The notes beneath the pieces are model-generated. The model was not told where the DNA came from, made no database searches, and saw only the letters and a list, made by a program, of their open reading frames with translations. 64,000 nucleotides of DNA, from contig JAPNXP010000003.1 of assembly GCA_028753945.1 (NCBI GenBank), forward strand, positions 3,038,001 through 3,102,000. Direction: 5' to 3'. This DNA is from Hexactinellida sp. DTS-2022 (lineage: Eukaryota > Porifera > Hexactinellida). Every line of letters starts with the position of its first letter. The stretch's first letter is position 1. The position numbers and the translations under genes are program-made. Positions 21,248-31,403 of the stretch are shown one piece after another.

Positions 21248-23337
21248 TTATTGCTCTATTGGACTAGTAGTTTTACAACTTAGTTTGCAGATATGGCTTA
21301 ACTCTCCACACTTTTGACACCTTATGATATTCCGAAATGAGTCCAATACAGGGTCACTTTGACTGAGAAGACGGACCATAATGTCTCTTGTATTCAAAGT
21401 AAAGGAATTTTACGCGCTAGATGTTCGCGATATCTTCGAATGAGCTTATTGGAAGCTTCAACTCCCTCTTCTGAAAAACTTTTCAAACCGTATCCATCAT
21501 TGCATTCCTTGATTAATTCTGCGCAATGGGCTAACAGTTTGTGTAGTGATGGAGTAATATTAGCCCATGGGAAGTAGATTAAGATGAACTCGTATGTTTC
21601 ACGGCAAACTATATCAAGTTGATCTGTGTTGATTTCCCTACTGCAGCTAAAAGTGCGCAAAATGGCAGACAAATTGCTCTGTATCTTGATCAAAGAATTA
21701 TGATATTCGGTTGGAATCAAGGAACTTATCCAATGGATAAAGTTGTTCTTGTCACTGAAGCATTGTCGCGCGATGTTCCCGATAGAAGTCGTCCCCCCAT
21801 CACTCGTTGGTTGATCAATCTTTAAGCCAGTCTTCTCTTGTAAAAAGCTTCGAACAAATTTCATTGATGTTTGCACTTTCACAGATGTTGGTGACCATTT
21901 TCTTGAACCAGAATGTAAGTGATAAACAAGTATCATGAACCAACGGAAAACACAGGTATATGAATGGAGTGGAGATGCAGAGATAACGTCTATATCGGAG
22001 ACTGGTTCGTGTGTCAATCCGAATCTCTTCTGTGATGGAAGTGAGAGAAATTCAACCCTATCAACTTGAGAAAATATTTCTTTGGCCGCCGAAATGGTCC
22101 TGTTCATGGGAAATCCTGATCTAACTATCTCTAAATCATGGATTTGATGAGCGGTAGCAGTGCATAGTTGGCATTTTGCACCACCGGCACCCGTTAGTAT
22201 ACCTGACATTTTCCCATCAAACATGGTACGGAACACTTTTACTTTAATTATTCCTTGGTCTAACTCAATCCCATACTGTTCGATGATTGATGTTCCAGGA
22301 TTAATATAGGAATCCATTAGAAATCTCACATTATCTTCGTTTTCCTTCATCGCAACTAAGGCAATAGGCCTGACTTGAAAAGGTGAATTCGGTATTGTGT
22401 TGACCCAAATTTCACAGCCAGCACAGTCCTGAATAGAAATCATTTTAAAAGCGTATAAGAGGAAATTTTTTGAACTGAGACTTGGACTAGGTTGGAGTTG
22501 GTTATAGATTTGGTGGGAGCCAGAACCATCCAAACCATCAGATATCTTCATGCTCAGAGGAAATCGGTCTGCGGATAATTTGGGAAGTATCCCAAGCAAT
22601 CTAGAAACGGTCTGCAGTAAAATTCTACCGTATGGGATTCGAATTCCGATGACACAGTCACTCTTTATACAAACGAGCTCTAGCACATTAGCAAGTGTGA
22701 TTTCTGTACGGTAACGAGAAACTTCTAGATACGGAGGAAATATGATATTTTCTGATTTTAACAGTTTTATTAGATCGATGTATTTTCTCTTCCCGATTTC
22801 CAATTGGTCTAAAAGGAATGCAGATTTGTCAATTGGGAGTCGTTGACCTGATTTACCAAAAGACCCTGTAGAAATGATCTCTTTGCAAAAGGAAGCAGTT
22901 GTTATGTCATGTTCGGAACTAGAAACTAACTGAAGACCATACGAAGCGATAGTCTTACAATCAACATCTTCTTTCGCAGCTAGTGTTTTGATCTAATTTA
23001 TTAGAGGAGATAATCGAACTTTCAATCCCTTAATAGTCAACTGGGAGAGCGGTTTAATAAATTCTTTCGAGATTTCGGCTACAAAAATAGTTTTATCATC
23101 CGAAATTCTTTTCTTTGAAGGATTTTGTACAGATCTTGAATAAAATAGCATGTCTTCCCATGAAGATACATCGCTGTTTTTCCTGAAAGTACTTCTCTCG
23201 GATCTGAGGTTTCGAAATTTCCTATATATCAAGTTCTCTTCACTTTGGGAAAGTTGAAACCTATCAATGAATGCATCAGTTGCATCTTTAATAGTTGATT
23301 TAGAACTGAGGAAGTCGAGGGCATCTTTGTTATTCAT
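21248..23337 (-). pseudogene. RAG1-like recombinase, nearly intact
   Basis: About 690 codons, comparable to the RAG1 core (625 residues). The ATG at 23335-23337 opens 114 codons; an in-frame TAG (22993-22995) interrupts; the same frame then runs open to 21394. Counting from the TTG at 22801-22803 as residue 1: Asp89 in SDGLDGSGSH (RAG1 D600), Asp196 in FDGKMSG (D708), Cys211/Cys214 in CQLC (C727/C730), His421/His426 in HKLLAH (H937/H942) and Glu449 in FSEEGVEASNK (E962). After HLARK a frameshift near 21400 moves the tail to another frame (IMVRLLSQSDPVLDSF), ending in a C-x2-C-G-x3-H-x5-C cluster (CQKCGELSH...C) like the Cys/His tail described for invertebrate RAG1-like proteins. It would cut at the CACAGTG ends. 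Homology to RAG1 is clear. RAGL versus Transib is inferred, the tail favouring RAGL. No RING-type N-terminus is seen. Confidence 0.92.
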
Positions 23338-23660
23338 TTTAACTGCTAAATATATTATGTACTTAATTAATAAATTATTTTGTATAAAATTTATTATTCC
23401 TTAATTAAAAATGTAATATTTTCCATGGTTTAAAGTCAATAGATGACCCCAGTCGCTCCTTTTCGCGCATCTAGATTACTTTTTAATTTGAAGGTATCAT
23501 CATAACCTTTCATTTTAAATGTAAAAACGAATTGCTCCTGATTGCTCTCAAAAAATCCATGAACAATATTGAAAATTAGTAAATGCGTCCGAATCATAAA
23601 ATTTTAGTCGGAATGTATGATAATTTTAGATTATATAAGAAGATATAATGCATTCATGTA

Positions 23661-24160
23661 CAGTGCAACCTCTATAAGTGGGGTCTCTATAAATGGGGAA
23701 CCTCCATAAGTGGGGAATTTTTTTACCATATTCGTATACATCCATACAAATGAACCTCTATAAGCGGGGAAATGGGGAATGGGGGACCATAAATTTCAAG
23801 GAGTTTTTATCTGCATACAAAACAACCTCCATAAATGGTGGGAATGGACAAATCCTAACATGATTCTTATAAAATAATACAATATTTCCAATAAATCGAC
23901 TCTAAAGTTCTACAGAAAAAATATTTTCGATTGATCTACTCTGATGTTTTTAGAAGAAATCACCTAGTGTAGATTAGCAGTTAACTAAATTGTCATAATA
24001 TACAAATAATAACTATAACGTGCATTAATGTGTGTGTTATATGAATACTTTGTATAATATAGCATATATAATGTTTTTCCAATTGAATTTTATAACCGGG
24101 GAATGGGGGGCAATTGAAATTTTCGCCGTCCCATGCTCCCCACTTATAGAGGTTCCACTG
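23661..24160. mobile_element. Tc1/mariner (pogo-like) MITE nested in the RAG1-like element
   Basis: TA-flanked 500 bp. Ends CAGTGCAACCTCTATAAGTG and CACTTATAGAGGTTCCACTG. Repeated ATAAGTGGGGA/ATAAATGGGG motifs. The 37439-38356 element is the same family. Confidence 0.85.
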
Positions 24161-24438
24161 TATATTGATTTCAGTACATGCCAATGAGTATGAAACGTCG
24201 TGATAAAGCTAACTTGAATATTTCATCAACATAATATAATTTGATCGACTTTGATATTGCAATTCTGAAACCACAAAAATATCTTTTTTTAGAATTGTTG
24301 TAACATGATGATCTCATTATACATAACTCTTGATCAAGAATATTTGTCAGCACAATAAATTGGATTTTTAGGTTTTCATTTATGCTGAAAACAATGGCAT
24401 TAATTTAGAGTCAATCTGAGGTGGTCGAAAAATGCTCC

Positions 24439-24462
24439 ATTTCCACTTGTTTGCCCACTGTG
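24439..24462 (-). repeat. right terminal inverted repeat (short-spacer form)
   Basis: On the minus strand it reads CACAGTGGGCAAA directly followed by CAAGTGGAAAT, without the 10-bp block of the left end. It lies upstream (5') of the recombinase gene. Confidence 0.9.
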
Positions 24463-25065
24463 AGCTGACTTTACTTTATATTGAGATACATATAAATATA
24501 CTAAAATGGTTAAAAATTGGTATTACTAAGCCGAAGCACGTACTAAGTACTACTAAGTACTAACCCAGTTACGTACTAACTGAGTTATAATGTAGTACAT
24601 AAATGTATACAAAACGCAATTAACTCTGTCAATTGAAGTTTAATCAACGTTTAATGCTGATATTCGTAATCAGCATAAAATTTCAAGTCATTAAGGGGTC
24701 ACATGACCATGTTTGGGAGGGAGAACATTCCTTGACAACGCTGGAATGTAACACATTCCATTCTCAAATATTGTTTCTACCCTATCGAGTGACCCCTCTT
24801 TCTTCACCGCACAGTAATTTGAGAATAACTATGCTTATACGTATAAACACTCTACGAGGTCATCTAGCAAGTATTCGCGAGAGCGGGCTTTTGTCCGTCT
24901 CTTTCCCACAATTTTTGGCTGCCATCTTGAAAATATTAAAATTTCCTGATGCCTCCATATCCATATCTTCTTGAAATATATTTATCTATGTCTGTGCCAA
25001 TTTTCATGCTTGTATCAAAAATTGTCAATTCACTCCAATATGGCTGTTATGCTGCCCCACTAATA
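24463..25065. repeat. R4 dispersed repeat, reverse copy
   Basis: Reverse complement of 17925-18460 with small differences, ending GCTGCCCCACTAATAG. Its outer edge (GACTTTACTTTATATTGAG) is where the RAG1-like transposon is inserted. The 113-residue frame at 24633 mirrors the frame in the other copy and is not supported as a gene. Confidence 0.7.
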
Positions 25066-25204
25066 GAGATACGTTTAATAAAACGTAAGTATATTCACGA
25101 TCTTAGTCTATGTACTTGTCTAATGTGTTCGTTCTTAATTAATTAATCATAATATTGTTTGGATGGTGTTATTGGTTTCGGATATTCTACTTTATGATTG
25201 CATA

Positions 25205-25350
25205 CAGTCAACTCTCGAAGTGCTTGGGACCTGTAAATTCCTTCGTTATATCCGATATTCGTTCTAAGCGGGTAATAATTAATACATTTAGTGCTCTCGG
25301 GGAAAATCTCCGTTTCGTTATATCCGACTTCGTTTAACGGGAGTTCACTG
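25205..25350. mobile_element. Tc1/mariner-type MITE (TA-flanked)
   Basis: 146 bp. TA, then CAGTCAACTCTCGAAGTGC at the left; GTTTAACGGGAGTTCACTG, then TA at the right; two internal TTCGTTATATCCGA motifs. Confidence 0.8.
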
Positions 25351-25360
25351 TACATACATA

Positions 25361-25750
25361 TATAGTAAGTAACAGTAATTAATCAATCGAGCCCGCAAAC
25401 AAAGGAAATTAATAGTAACGAGATTGTAGGCTATCTACTATACTAATACTATATATAGACATTGTTAGATAGTTAAAGCAGGCACGTAGCTACGGGGGGG
25501 CGAGGGGGGGCGACCGCCCCCCCAAAAGTACTTCTCGCCCCCCCTCCCAAGAGAATTAGGAAGTGTTCGTTATAGTAAATAGAGTGATTCGTCCCCCACT
25601 TGCCCCCCCGACTCCCTGCACTTGCCCCCCCAACATAAAACTTGCCCCCCTGAATTACATACTCTAGCTACGTGCCTGAGTTAAAGGACTTTTTGATTTC
25701 AGAATAAACTTAACTTGTATTGTTATACTGTTTTATTTATGGAAGTACTA
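25361..25750 (+). repeat. 5' LTR of the Ty3/gypsy element
   Basis: Matches 31241-31403 (TAACAGTAATTAATCAATCG ... GTACTATA) once a 200-bp hAT MITE is removed. The two LTRs differ by a few substitutions and two small indels. A possible 4-bp target duplication CATA flanks the whole element. Confidence 0.85.
25479..25678. mobile_element. hAT MITE inside the 5' LTR
   Basis: Ends CAGGCACGTAGCTA and TAGCTACGTGCCTG, 8-bp target duplication AGTTAAAG on both sides, interior of C and G runs. The 3' LTR has the uninterrupted sequence, so it inserted after the retroelement did. Confidence 0.9.
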
Positions 25751-25789
25751 TAATTGGTACAGAGAGTGGTTGATTGGCAGCTTCAAACG

Positions 25790-26620
25790 TACCAGTGGAA
25801 TAGTTTGATGATGGAGACATTGAAAATTTTCTGGACCATTTTGAAATATGCTCACTTGCGAATGAGTGGAATGCGGGCAAGCAGTCATTGATGATAGTTA
25901 CTTGTTTGAGGGGCGAAGCCTTAGAAGTGTTTAAAAAGCTGGATTTGGAGAGCAGATTGAATTTTGATCAGTTAGAGACAAATTATTGAGCGTTTCAAGC
26001 CAGAGGATACGAAATTACTTCATTGAGTAAATTCCAAAGTAGATCTCTTCACCCAAGTGAAACACCACAGAAGTATTTATACGAACTTAAGGGTCTTTTG
26101 AGGAAGGCATTTCCGGAAATGTCTATGGAAGCAAAGGAACAGCTGTTATTCGAACAGTATATTCGTGGGTTACCCAGACAAATTTATGAGAATATTAGGC
26201 TTTCCCCGGATATCACTACTTCTGAAGGAGCAATGAAGCGAGCACAAATACTAATTCGTTTACAAAATGAATCTTCTGGAAGAGTCGAAGGAGATCAATT
26301 CAGTAAAGGCACCCGAGGAATTCACGTGAAAGAGAATTTTATGGCTGATAAAGTTGACAGGAAGCTGGTGAATGAGGCAGTTAAACAAATAACTGAGCGG
26401 TTTAGTATACTAGTTGGTAATGAGAACGAAAATAGCATATGTGCTGTTGATAGACGCCGTAACCAATGGAGAAATGAACTAAAGGGGAAGGTGGTTGGAT
26501 ACGAACGCTCTGGTCCAAGAGGCTATGAAAGGGAGAAGAGAGAAAGAGCGATTAGATGTTATACGTATGTGTCGAGGCGAAGGACACATAGCAAGGGAGT
26601 GCGCCAATTATAGTGCACAT
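25790..26620 (+). pseudogene. gag: Ty3/gypsy Gag, broken
   Basis: The nucleocapsid/capsid precursor of the retroelement. The N-terminal part (about 25800-25988) has the Gag-like stretch NFLDHFEICSLANEW and ends in a stop at 25987-25989. The frame then reopens for 196 codons (26023-26613) with YELKGLLRKAFPEMS and EQYIRGLPRQIYENI. The C-terminal zinc knuckle is split by a frameshift: its first Cys is in one frame and CRGEGHIAREC in another (about 26556-26610). Confidence 0.8.
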
Positions 26621-26844
26621 GGCGAGAAATTTCCGAATAGGGCACATGGCGAGAAATTTCCCGAAGCCTCCAACGGGGAATCCTTTAAACTAGATGGGGT
26701 TCGTTGGGCGAGTCGAGACGGAACCCCAGAAATTCTACAGACTCCATGTTATGCAAATTATTCGAATATAGTTGTCGATTCAGCGGTTTCATCAATACCA
26801 TTCCATGAAGATCATATTGCTTAATGCAAGTCAGTAGAAACTCC

Positions 26845-27205
26845 AAAAGATATACTTGAAAGTGGGAGGAGTCAAGTGTAGTGCATTACTTGACAGTGGA
26901 GCCAGTGCTAGCCTAATCTCCAACCATATCTTCAACAAATGTTCAAACAATCTTTCAAGTAATGTGAATTCCAGGGAGTTAATCACAGCAACGGGAAATC
27001 AGATGAATCTATTAGGTAAGCTCGTTTAGAGATATCTATTGGTAACATTAATTGCCTGCAAGAATTCCTCGTAACTTCGCCATTGGTAGAAGATTACATT
27101 TGGGAATGGATTTTCTTGTGAAGCATCGAGTTGATTTAGATTTTGACTGTGGAGTTGATTCGCGATGGTTGATTACCCCATATACAATGCAAATAATAAC
27201 AATAG
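26845..27205 (+). pseudogene. pol: Ty3/gypsy protease region
   Basis: An aspartic protease with the catalytic motif LLDSGASASLIS (Asp codon at 26892) and a degenerate second motif near 27110 (WEWIFL for the usual LGMDFL). Frameshifts and stops are present. It is followed by an insertion-like sequence at about 27205-27345. Confidence 0.7.
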
Positions 27206-27345
27206 GAGGCATAGTTTAGCTTAGAATTATATTTAGAAACTGGCCTTCTCGTTTCATGGCCTTCTCGGCGACATATTTAGCCGTATATTAAGTAGGCCAT
27301 GGGGGACCACAGTTAGGAATGGTCATGATGTGTGAAAAGAGGGAT
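27205..27345. repeat. R5 foldback arm within the gypsy element
   Basis: Contains TTAGAAACTGGCC, GGCCTTCTCGGCGACATAT and AGCCGTATATTAAGTAGGCC, the arm sequence of the foldback elements at 35756-36657 and 36903-37183. Only one arm is present here. Confidence 0.65.
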
Positions 27346-27573
27346 TGAAAATCTTCTACAGCTCAAAATGTAGAGTATACCCCTTACAAGTCTTGTTCCG
27401 TGCGCATTGGATTGTGTGATTCACAACTATCAGACTCGTTTGACTTGGACGAGAATGATGATTGGGAGTGCCGAGGAATTGTACCTGATTATCGTAATTC
27501 TCCAGTATTGAATCGCCGGTTATCTCTCCTGACTTCCAAGAAGCAAGAAGTACTAGACGAATATCGAGATCTG

Positions 27574-28179
27574 GGCCCGTATTCACTAAGAAGTTAAGTA
27601 CGTACTTAGTACTTAAGTACTAAGTATGTACTTAAGTCGTATTCACTAAGATTGGTATTCACTAAGATTTAAGTGTGTACTTAAGTACATACTTAAGTAC
27701 AAAACTTAAGTAACCTACTAAGTTGACTTAACTTATAATAATTTTCTTTTATTGACTCTTTAGACGTTGGTGTTTAATTAGAACATTGTATTAGATTTCT
27801 AGTAGTACTTGCTTTACTTTAGGGGAAGTTTATGATTCTATTTTACATTTATTACAATTGGTTGTTGTTTTCTAAAAGTCTGTTTTTTCTCAAGCACAAA
27901 AATCACAGGAACTTCATTGAGAATATTCTTTTTAAAGTTAAATGAATACAGCAAGCTATTACAATAGCATTCCATACACTAATATGCTATGCTATTAAAT
28001 ATAATTCAATAAATATAATTCAATTTAGTACTTAAGTACGTACTTAGTTAAGTATGTACTTAAGTACAACAATATTTCTTAGTGAATACGACTTAAGTAT
28101 GTACTTAACTAAGTACGTACTTAGTACTTAAGTATATACTTAGTACTTAAGTACTAAGTAATCTTAGTGAATACGGGCC
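27574..28179. mobile_element. PIF/Harbinger-like MITE in the gypsy pol
   Basis: 606 bp. Terminal inverted repeats GGCCCGTATTCACTAAGA, 3-bp target duplication CTG (27571-27573 and 28180-28182). Subterminal arrays of AAGTACGTACTTAAGT. With one CTG copy counted, the pol frame is continuous across the site. The superfamily call rests on duplication size and terminus. Confidence 0.8.
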
Positions 28180-28182
28180 CTG

Positions 28183-29400
28183 TTCTTTTCAGTTCCTGGC
28201 GTTGCAAAGGTAGAGGAATTTCAGATCAGAACTGGTGATTCTGGGGCAATAAGAACGCCTCCTAGAATGGTTCCACACGAATACCAGCAAGAAGTCCATT
28301 TGCATATCGAAGAAATGCTTCGAAGGAACATCATCAGAGTCTCGAGCAGTTCTGGGATTTCTCCTCCATTAATGGTTAACAAAAAGGATGGTACCATACG
28401 CTTCTGTATCGAGTATCGGGCTCTTAATAGGGTTACACAAAAGGATGCTTATCCTCTTACACTTCCAGATCAAGTTCAGGACAAATTATTTGGTATGAAG
28501 TATTTCACGAAACTGGATCTTAACTCCGGCTATTGGCAAACACCAGTACGTGAATGTGCTAAAGAAAAACCGCTTTCTCTCCTGGCCCGGGAATGGGGCT
28601 TTTCGAGTTCAACGTGTTGCCCTTTGGATTAACAGGCGGACCAAGCGCGTTCCAACGTACAATGGATAAGGTGTTGCGTGGGTTGGAGAAATTCAAAGAT
28701 AACTTCATCGATGATATTCTTGTTTATTCGCCGGATAAGGAATCACACAAAAGAGCATTAAGGATGATATTCGATAGGCTTAGACAGTCTAATCTGAGGT
28801 TAAGGGGTAAGAATTGCGAGATTGGAAGAAGTAAAGTGACCTATTTAGGACACACGTTTTTCCGCTACGGAATAGAGCCTGAGATTTCCAAAATAGATTC
28901 AATAGTCAATTGGTCTCGACCAGGTTCGCAAAAAGAAGTGATACAGTTCTTGGGTTTAGCGAGTTATTATAGGAGATATATTCAAGACTTTTCCACCATT
29001 GCTAATCCTCTGAATCATTTACTATGCAAGAATGTCCCCTTTGTGTGGAGAGTAGAAACAGCTTTTATTAAGCTTAAGGAATCACTTTTGTCCTCGCCTG
29101 TGCTGCAAATGTCCAGATTTTAACAAAAAGTTCCAGTTGTACACAGATGCCAGTGGGACAGGCTTGGGTGCAGTTCTCGAACAAGAAGGTAATGTAATTG
29201 CATACTTCAGTAGAACTATACGAATTGCTGAACGCAATTACAGCACGATAGAACAAGAATGCCTTGCTATTATTGAATCTCTAAAACGTTTCAGACATTA
29301 CTTGATTGGGAGAAAATTCGAGACATTCACGGACCACAAACCATTGGAGTGGTTGCACACTCAAAAAGCTGTGGGTAGATATGGCGATGGGCAGTGCTGA
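28183..29400 (+). pseudogene. pol: Ty3/gypsy reverse transcriptase and RNase H
   Basis: RT motifs in order: RFCIEYRALNRVT (about 28400), FTKLDLNSGYWQ (about 28505), then after a frameshift near 28600 FNVLPFGLTGGPSAFQ, the active-site FIDDILVYS (about 28708) and the thumb region LGLASYYRRYIQDFS. A stop at 29121 precedes RNase H (YTDASGTGLGAVLEQEG at about 29140; DHKPLEWL). This makes the cDNA of the retroelement; here it is inactive because of the frameshift and stops. Confidence 0.88.
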
Positions 29401-29503
29401 TCCAGGAGTATGATTTCGACATAAAGTATAGGAATGGTAAAGAAAATCACAATGCAGATGCGTTGTCTCGGTTGAATTGTGATAATGGAGTAGAAAATTT
29501 GCT

Positions 29504-30825
29504 ATGACGAGCTCCCTTCTGGAATTGGATTTTAAACAGATTAGAAAACATCAAGTGAACGACAGGATAATCAGTAAAGTCATCGCGGAAATGGAAGTCG
29601 TTCCTAGAGATAAACAGTTCTTGGGACAATTGTGGAATATGTCAGAGTTTAAAAGGTTTAAACAAATTCAATCTCAGCTGTTTCTAGTAAATGGAGTTTT
29701 AGTACGGAACTTTAAGGTACATCCATTTTCGAATCTTCATAGTGTTGTGGTTATTCCTGAGCATATGAAAGCAGAATTCCTGGAACGTGCCCACGATAAA
29801 GGTGGACATCAAGGTGTATATATAAAGACATTGGATATATTGAAAATGATAGCATATTAGGTTGGGATGCAACTGGCAGTAACAGAATATGTTAATTCTT
29901 GCGATAGGTGTCAGAAAGCGAAGCTTCCCCTTCCAACGTTGAACACTCAACTAGGAAGACCGTTGCAAATGTTACAAGTCGATGTATTAAAGTTCCTATC
30001 AGTTCGGAAGGAAATAGGTACTTACTGGTATAGAAGACTCATTTTCAAAGTGGTTAGGGGCATATCCGATGAAAGATCAGAGAGCTGAAACTATTACAAA
30101 ATTGTTAACTGAAACATTCTCGAGATTAGGTATTCCAGATTTCCTACATTCTGATCAGGGCACCAATTTTGAATCAACTTTGCTGAAAGAAACATGCAGA
30201 GGGTGGGGAATATGTAAAACACATACTTCAGCTTATCATCCTCAGGGAAACTCCCTGGTGGAGAGAAGCAATGTAACCCTTTTACAAACACTCAGGTGTT
30301 ATGTTGACGAAACTTGGGAGTGGGAAAGATATCTCCCCTTAGTGCTGTATGCTTATCGTACTACAACACATACGAGTACAAAGGTTACACGTATCCAACT
30401 TATTTATGGACGCGATTCTTGCATAACAAGTGATTTAGAAGTGGGCACGTCTCATGATCCAACTTCCTATGAATTTTTATGTTAAAAATGAGCCAAGTTA
30501 AGAGATTTTGTTGAGGGTCATGCCGCAAGAGAGCAATGCCGACAGAAGGAATATTACGACAGAGGAGCGCATTTTTATTTCTATCGAATTCCATATGGGC
30601 GATAGAGTTCTGCTATCCATCCCACAGAGAGGAGTAGCCCGGAAATTACGCGATAGGTGGGAAGGGGGATGGACGATTAGCAAGGTTGAAGGACCGGTTG
30701 ATCTCCAAATTCGACATTTAGATGGGAGGACTAAAGTAACTCATATAAACAGATTACAACATCATGTTCAGCGAAACGATCAAGAGCGATTTAGTTCATC
30801 AGCTGATTTTGAAGGCCTCTATTAG
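29504..30825 (+). pseudogene. pol: Ty3/gypsy integrase with GPY/F-like tail
   Basis: The zinc-binding HHCC domain spans two frames (HDKGGHQG, then a stop near 29858, then CDRCQKAK). The core has VDVLKF, SDQGTNFES and the Glu in NSLVERSNV (about 30250-30260). The C-terminus has GDRVLLSIPQRG and WEGGWTISKVEGPVDLQI (about 30598-30710), the GPY/F-type module. Several frame breaks. A short remaining frame to 31262 may be the pol end (PPKYLEDYV-like residues near 31160). Confidence 0.85.
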
Positions 30826-30830
30826 GTTAA

Positions 30831-30858
30831 TAATATTAATAATAATAAAAATAATAAA

Positions 30859-30895
<37 letters not shown>
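30831..30895. repeat. (AAT)n microsatellite
   Basis: About 65 bp of ATA/AAT triplets directly after the integrase stop. Confidence 0.9.
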
Positions 30896-31230
30896 TACGG
30901 AAGAATCTAAACGTAAGAAACAGGAGAGCAACATATGTCCGCAGTTCAGAAAAGAAAATACGAGGATACTATCCTTACTCTCCGAAACTCCTCACAACAG
31001 ATCTTTAAAGGAGTTGTTTTCGAACAGCATTAGTATGGATTCATCACTAGAAGACAACGTAGATCTGAACGATAAGTCTATACAACAGGGCGGGGAACAT
31101 ATTAGTTTGGAGGACACCGCTCTTAGCCCTCAAAATTATAGCAGACCACAACTTGTACGGAACCTCCAAAGTATTTGGAAGATTATGTATATAACTGATC
31201 GAGAGAAACTCGAGGTCGAGTTTTACGATG

Positions 31231-31240
31231 AGGGGAGGAA
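31231..31240 (+). promoter_or_regulatory. polypurine tract of the gypsy element
   Basis: AGGGGAGGAA immediately precedes the 3' LTR, the expected position of the plus-strand primer. Confidence 0.7.
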
Positions 31241-31403
31241 TATAGTATCTAACAGTAATTAATCAATCGAGCGCGCAAAGAAAGGAAATTAATAGTAACT
31301 CTACTATACTAATACTATATATAGACATTGTTAGATAGTTAAAGGACTTTTTGATTTCTGAATAAACTTGTATTGTTATAATGTTTTATTTACGGGTGTA
31401 CTA
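31241..31403 (+). repeat. 3' LTR of the Ty3/gypsy element
   Basis: TATAGTATCTAACAG ... GGGTGTACTATA, about 160 bp, the uninterrupted counterpart of the 5' LTR. Confidence 0.85.

Larger units (their letters stand above)
20961..24462 (-). mobile_element. RAG1-like (RAGL/Transib-type) transposon, complete ends
   Basis: A 3502-bp element with CACAGTG at both extremities and a 5-bp target duplication AGCTG (20956-20960 and 24463-24467). A CAC-starting terminus and a 5-bp duplication are the known hallmarks of Transib and RAG/ProtoRAG elements, and CACAGTG equals the consensus recombination-signal heptamer. It carries one gene, a RAG1-like recombinase on the minus strand. No frame in the remaining 1.4 kb resembles kelch-type RAG2. 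A TA-flanked MITE (23661-24160) is nested upstream of the gene. Flanking DNA on the right is repeat R4. Confidence 0.93.

Noticed and set aside
20961..24462. A RAG2-like kelch gene in the RAG-type element
   Set aside because: No frame outside the recombinase has kelch-type glycine pairs or adequate length; the 5' part is mostly a nested MITE.
24633..24974. 113-residue frame in R4
   Set aside because: The reverse copy at 17925-18500 carries a broken version, and there are no protein features beyond a chance hydrophobic start.
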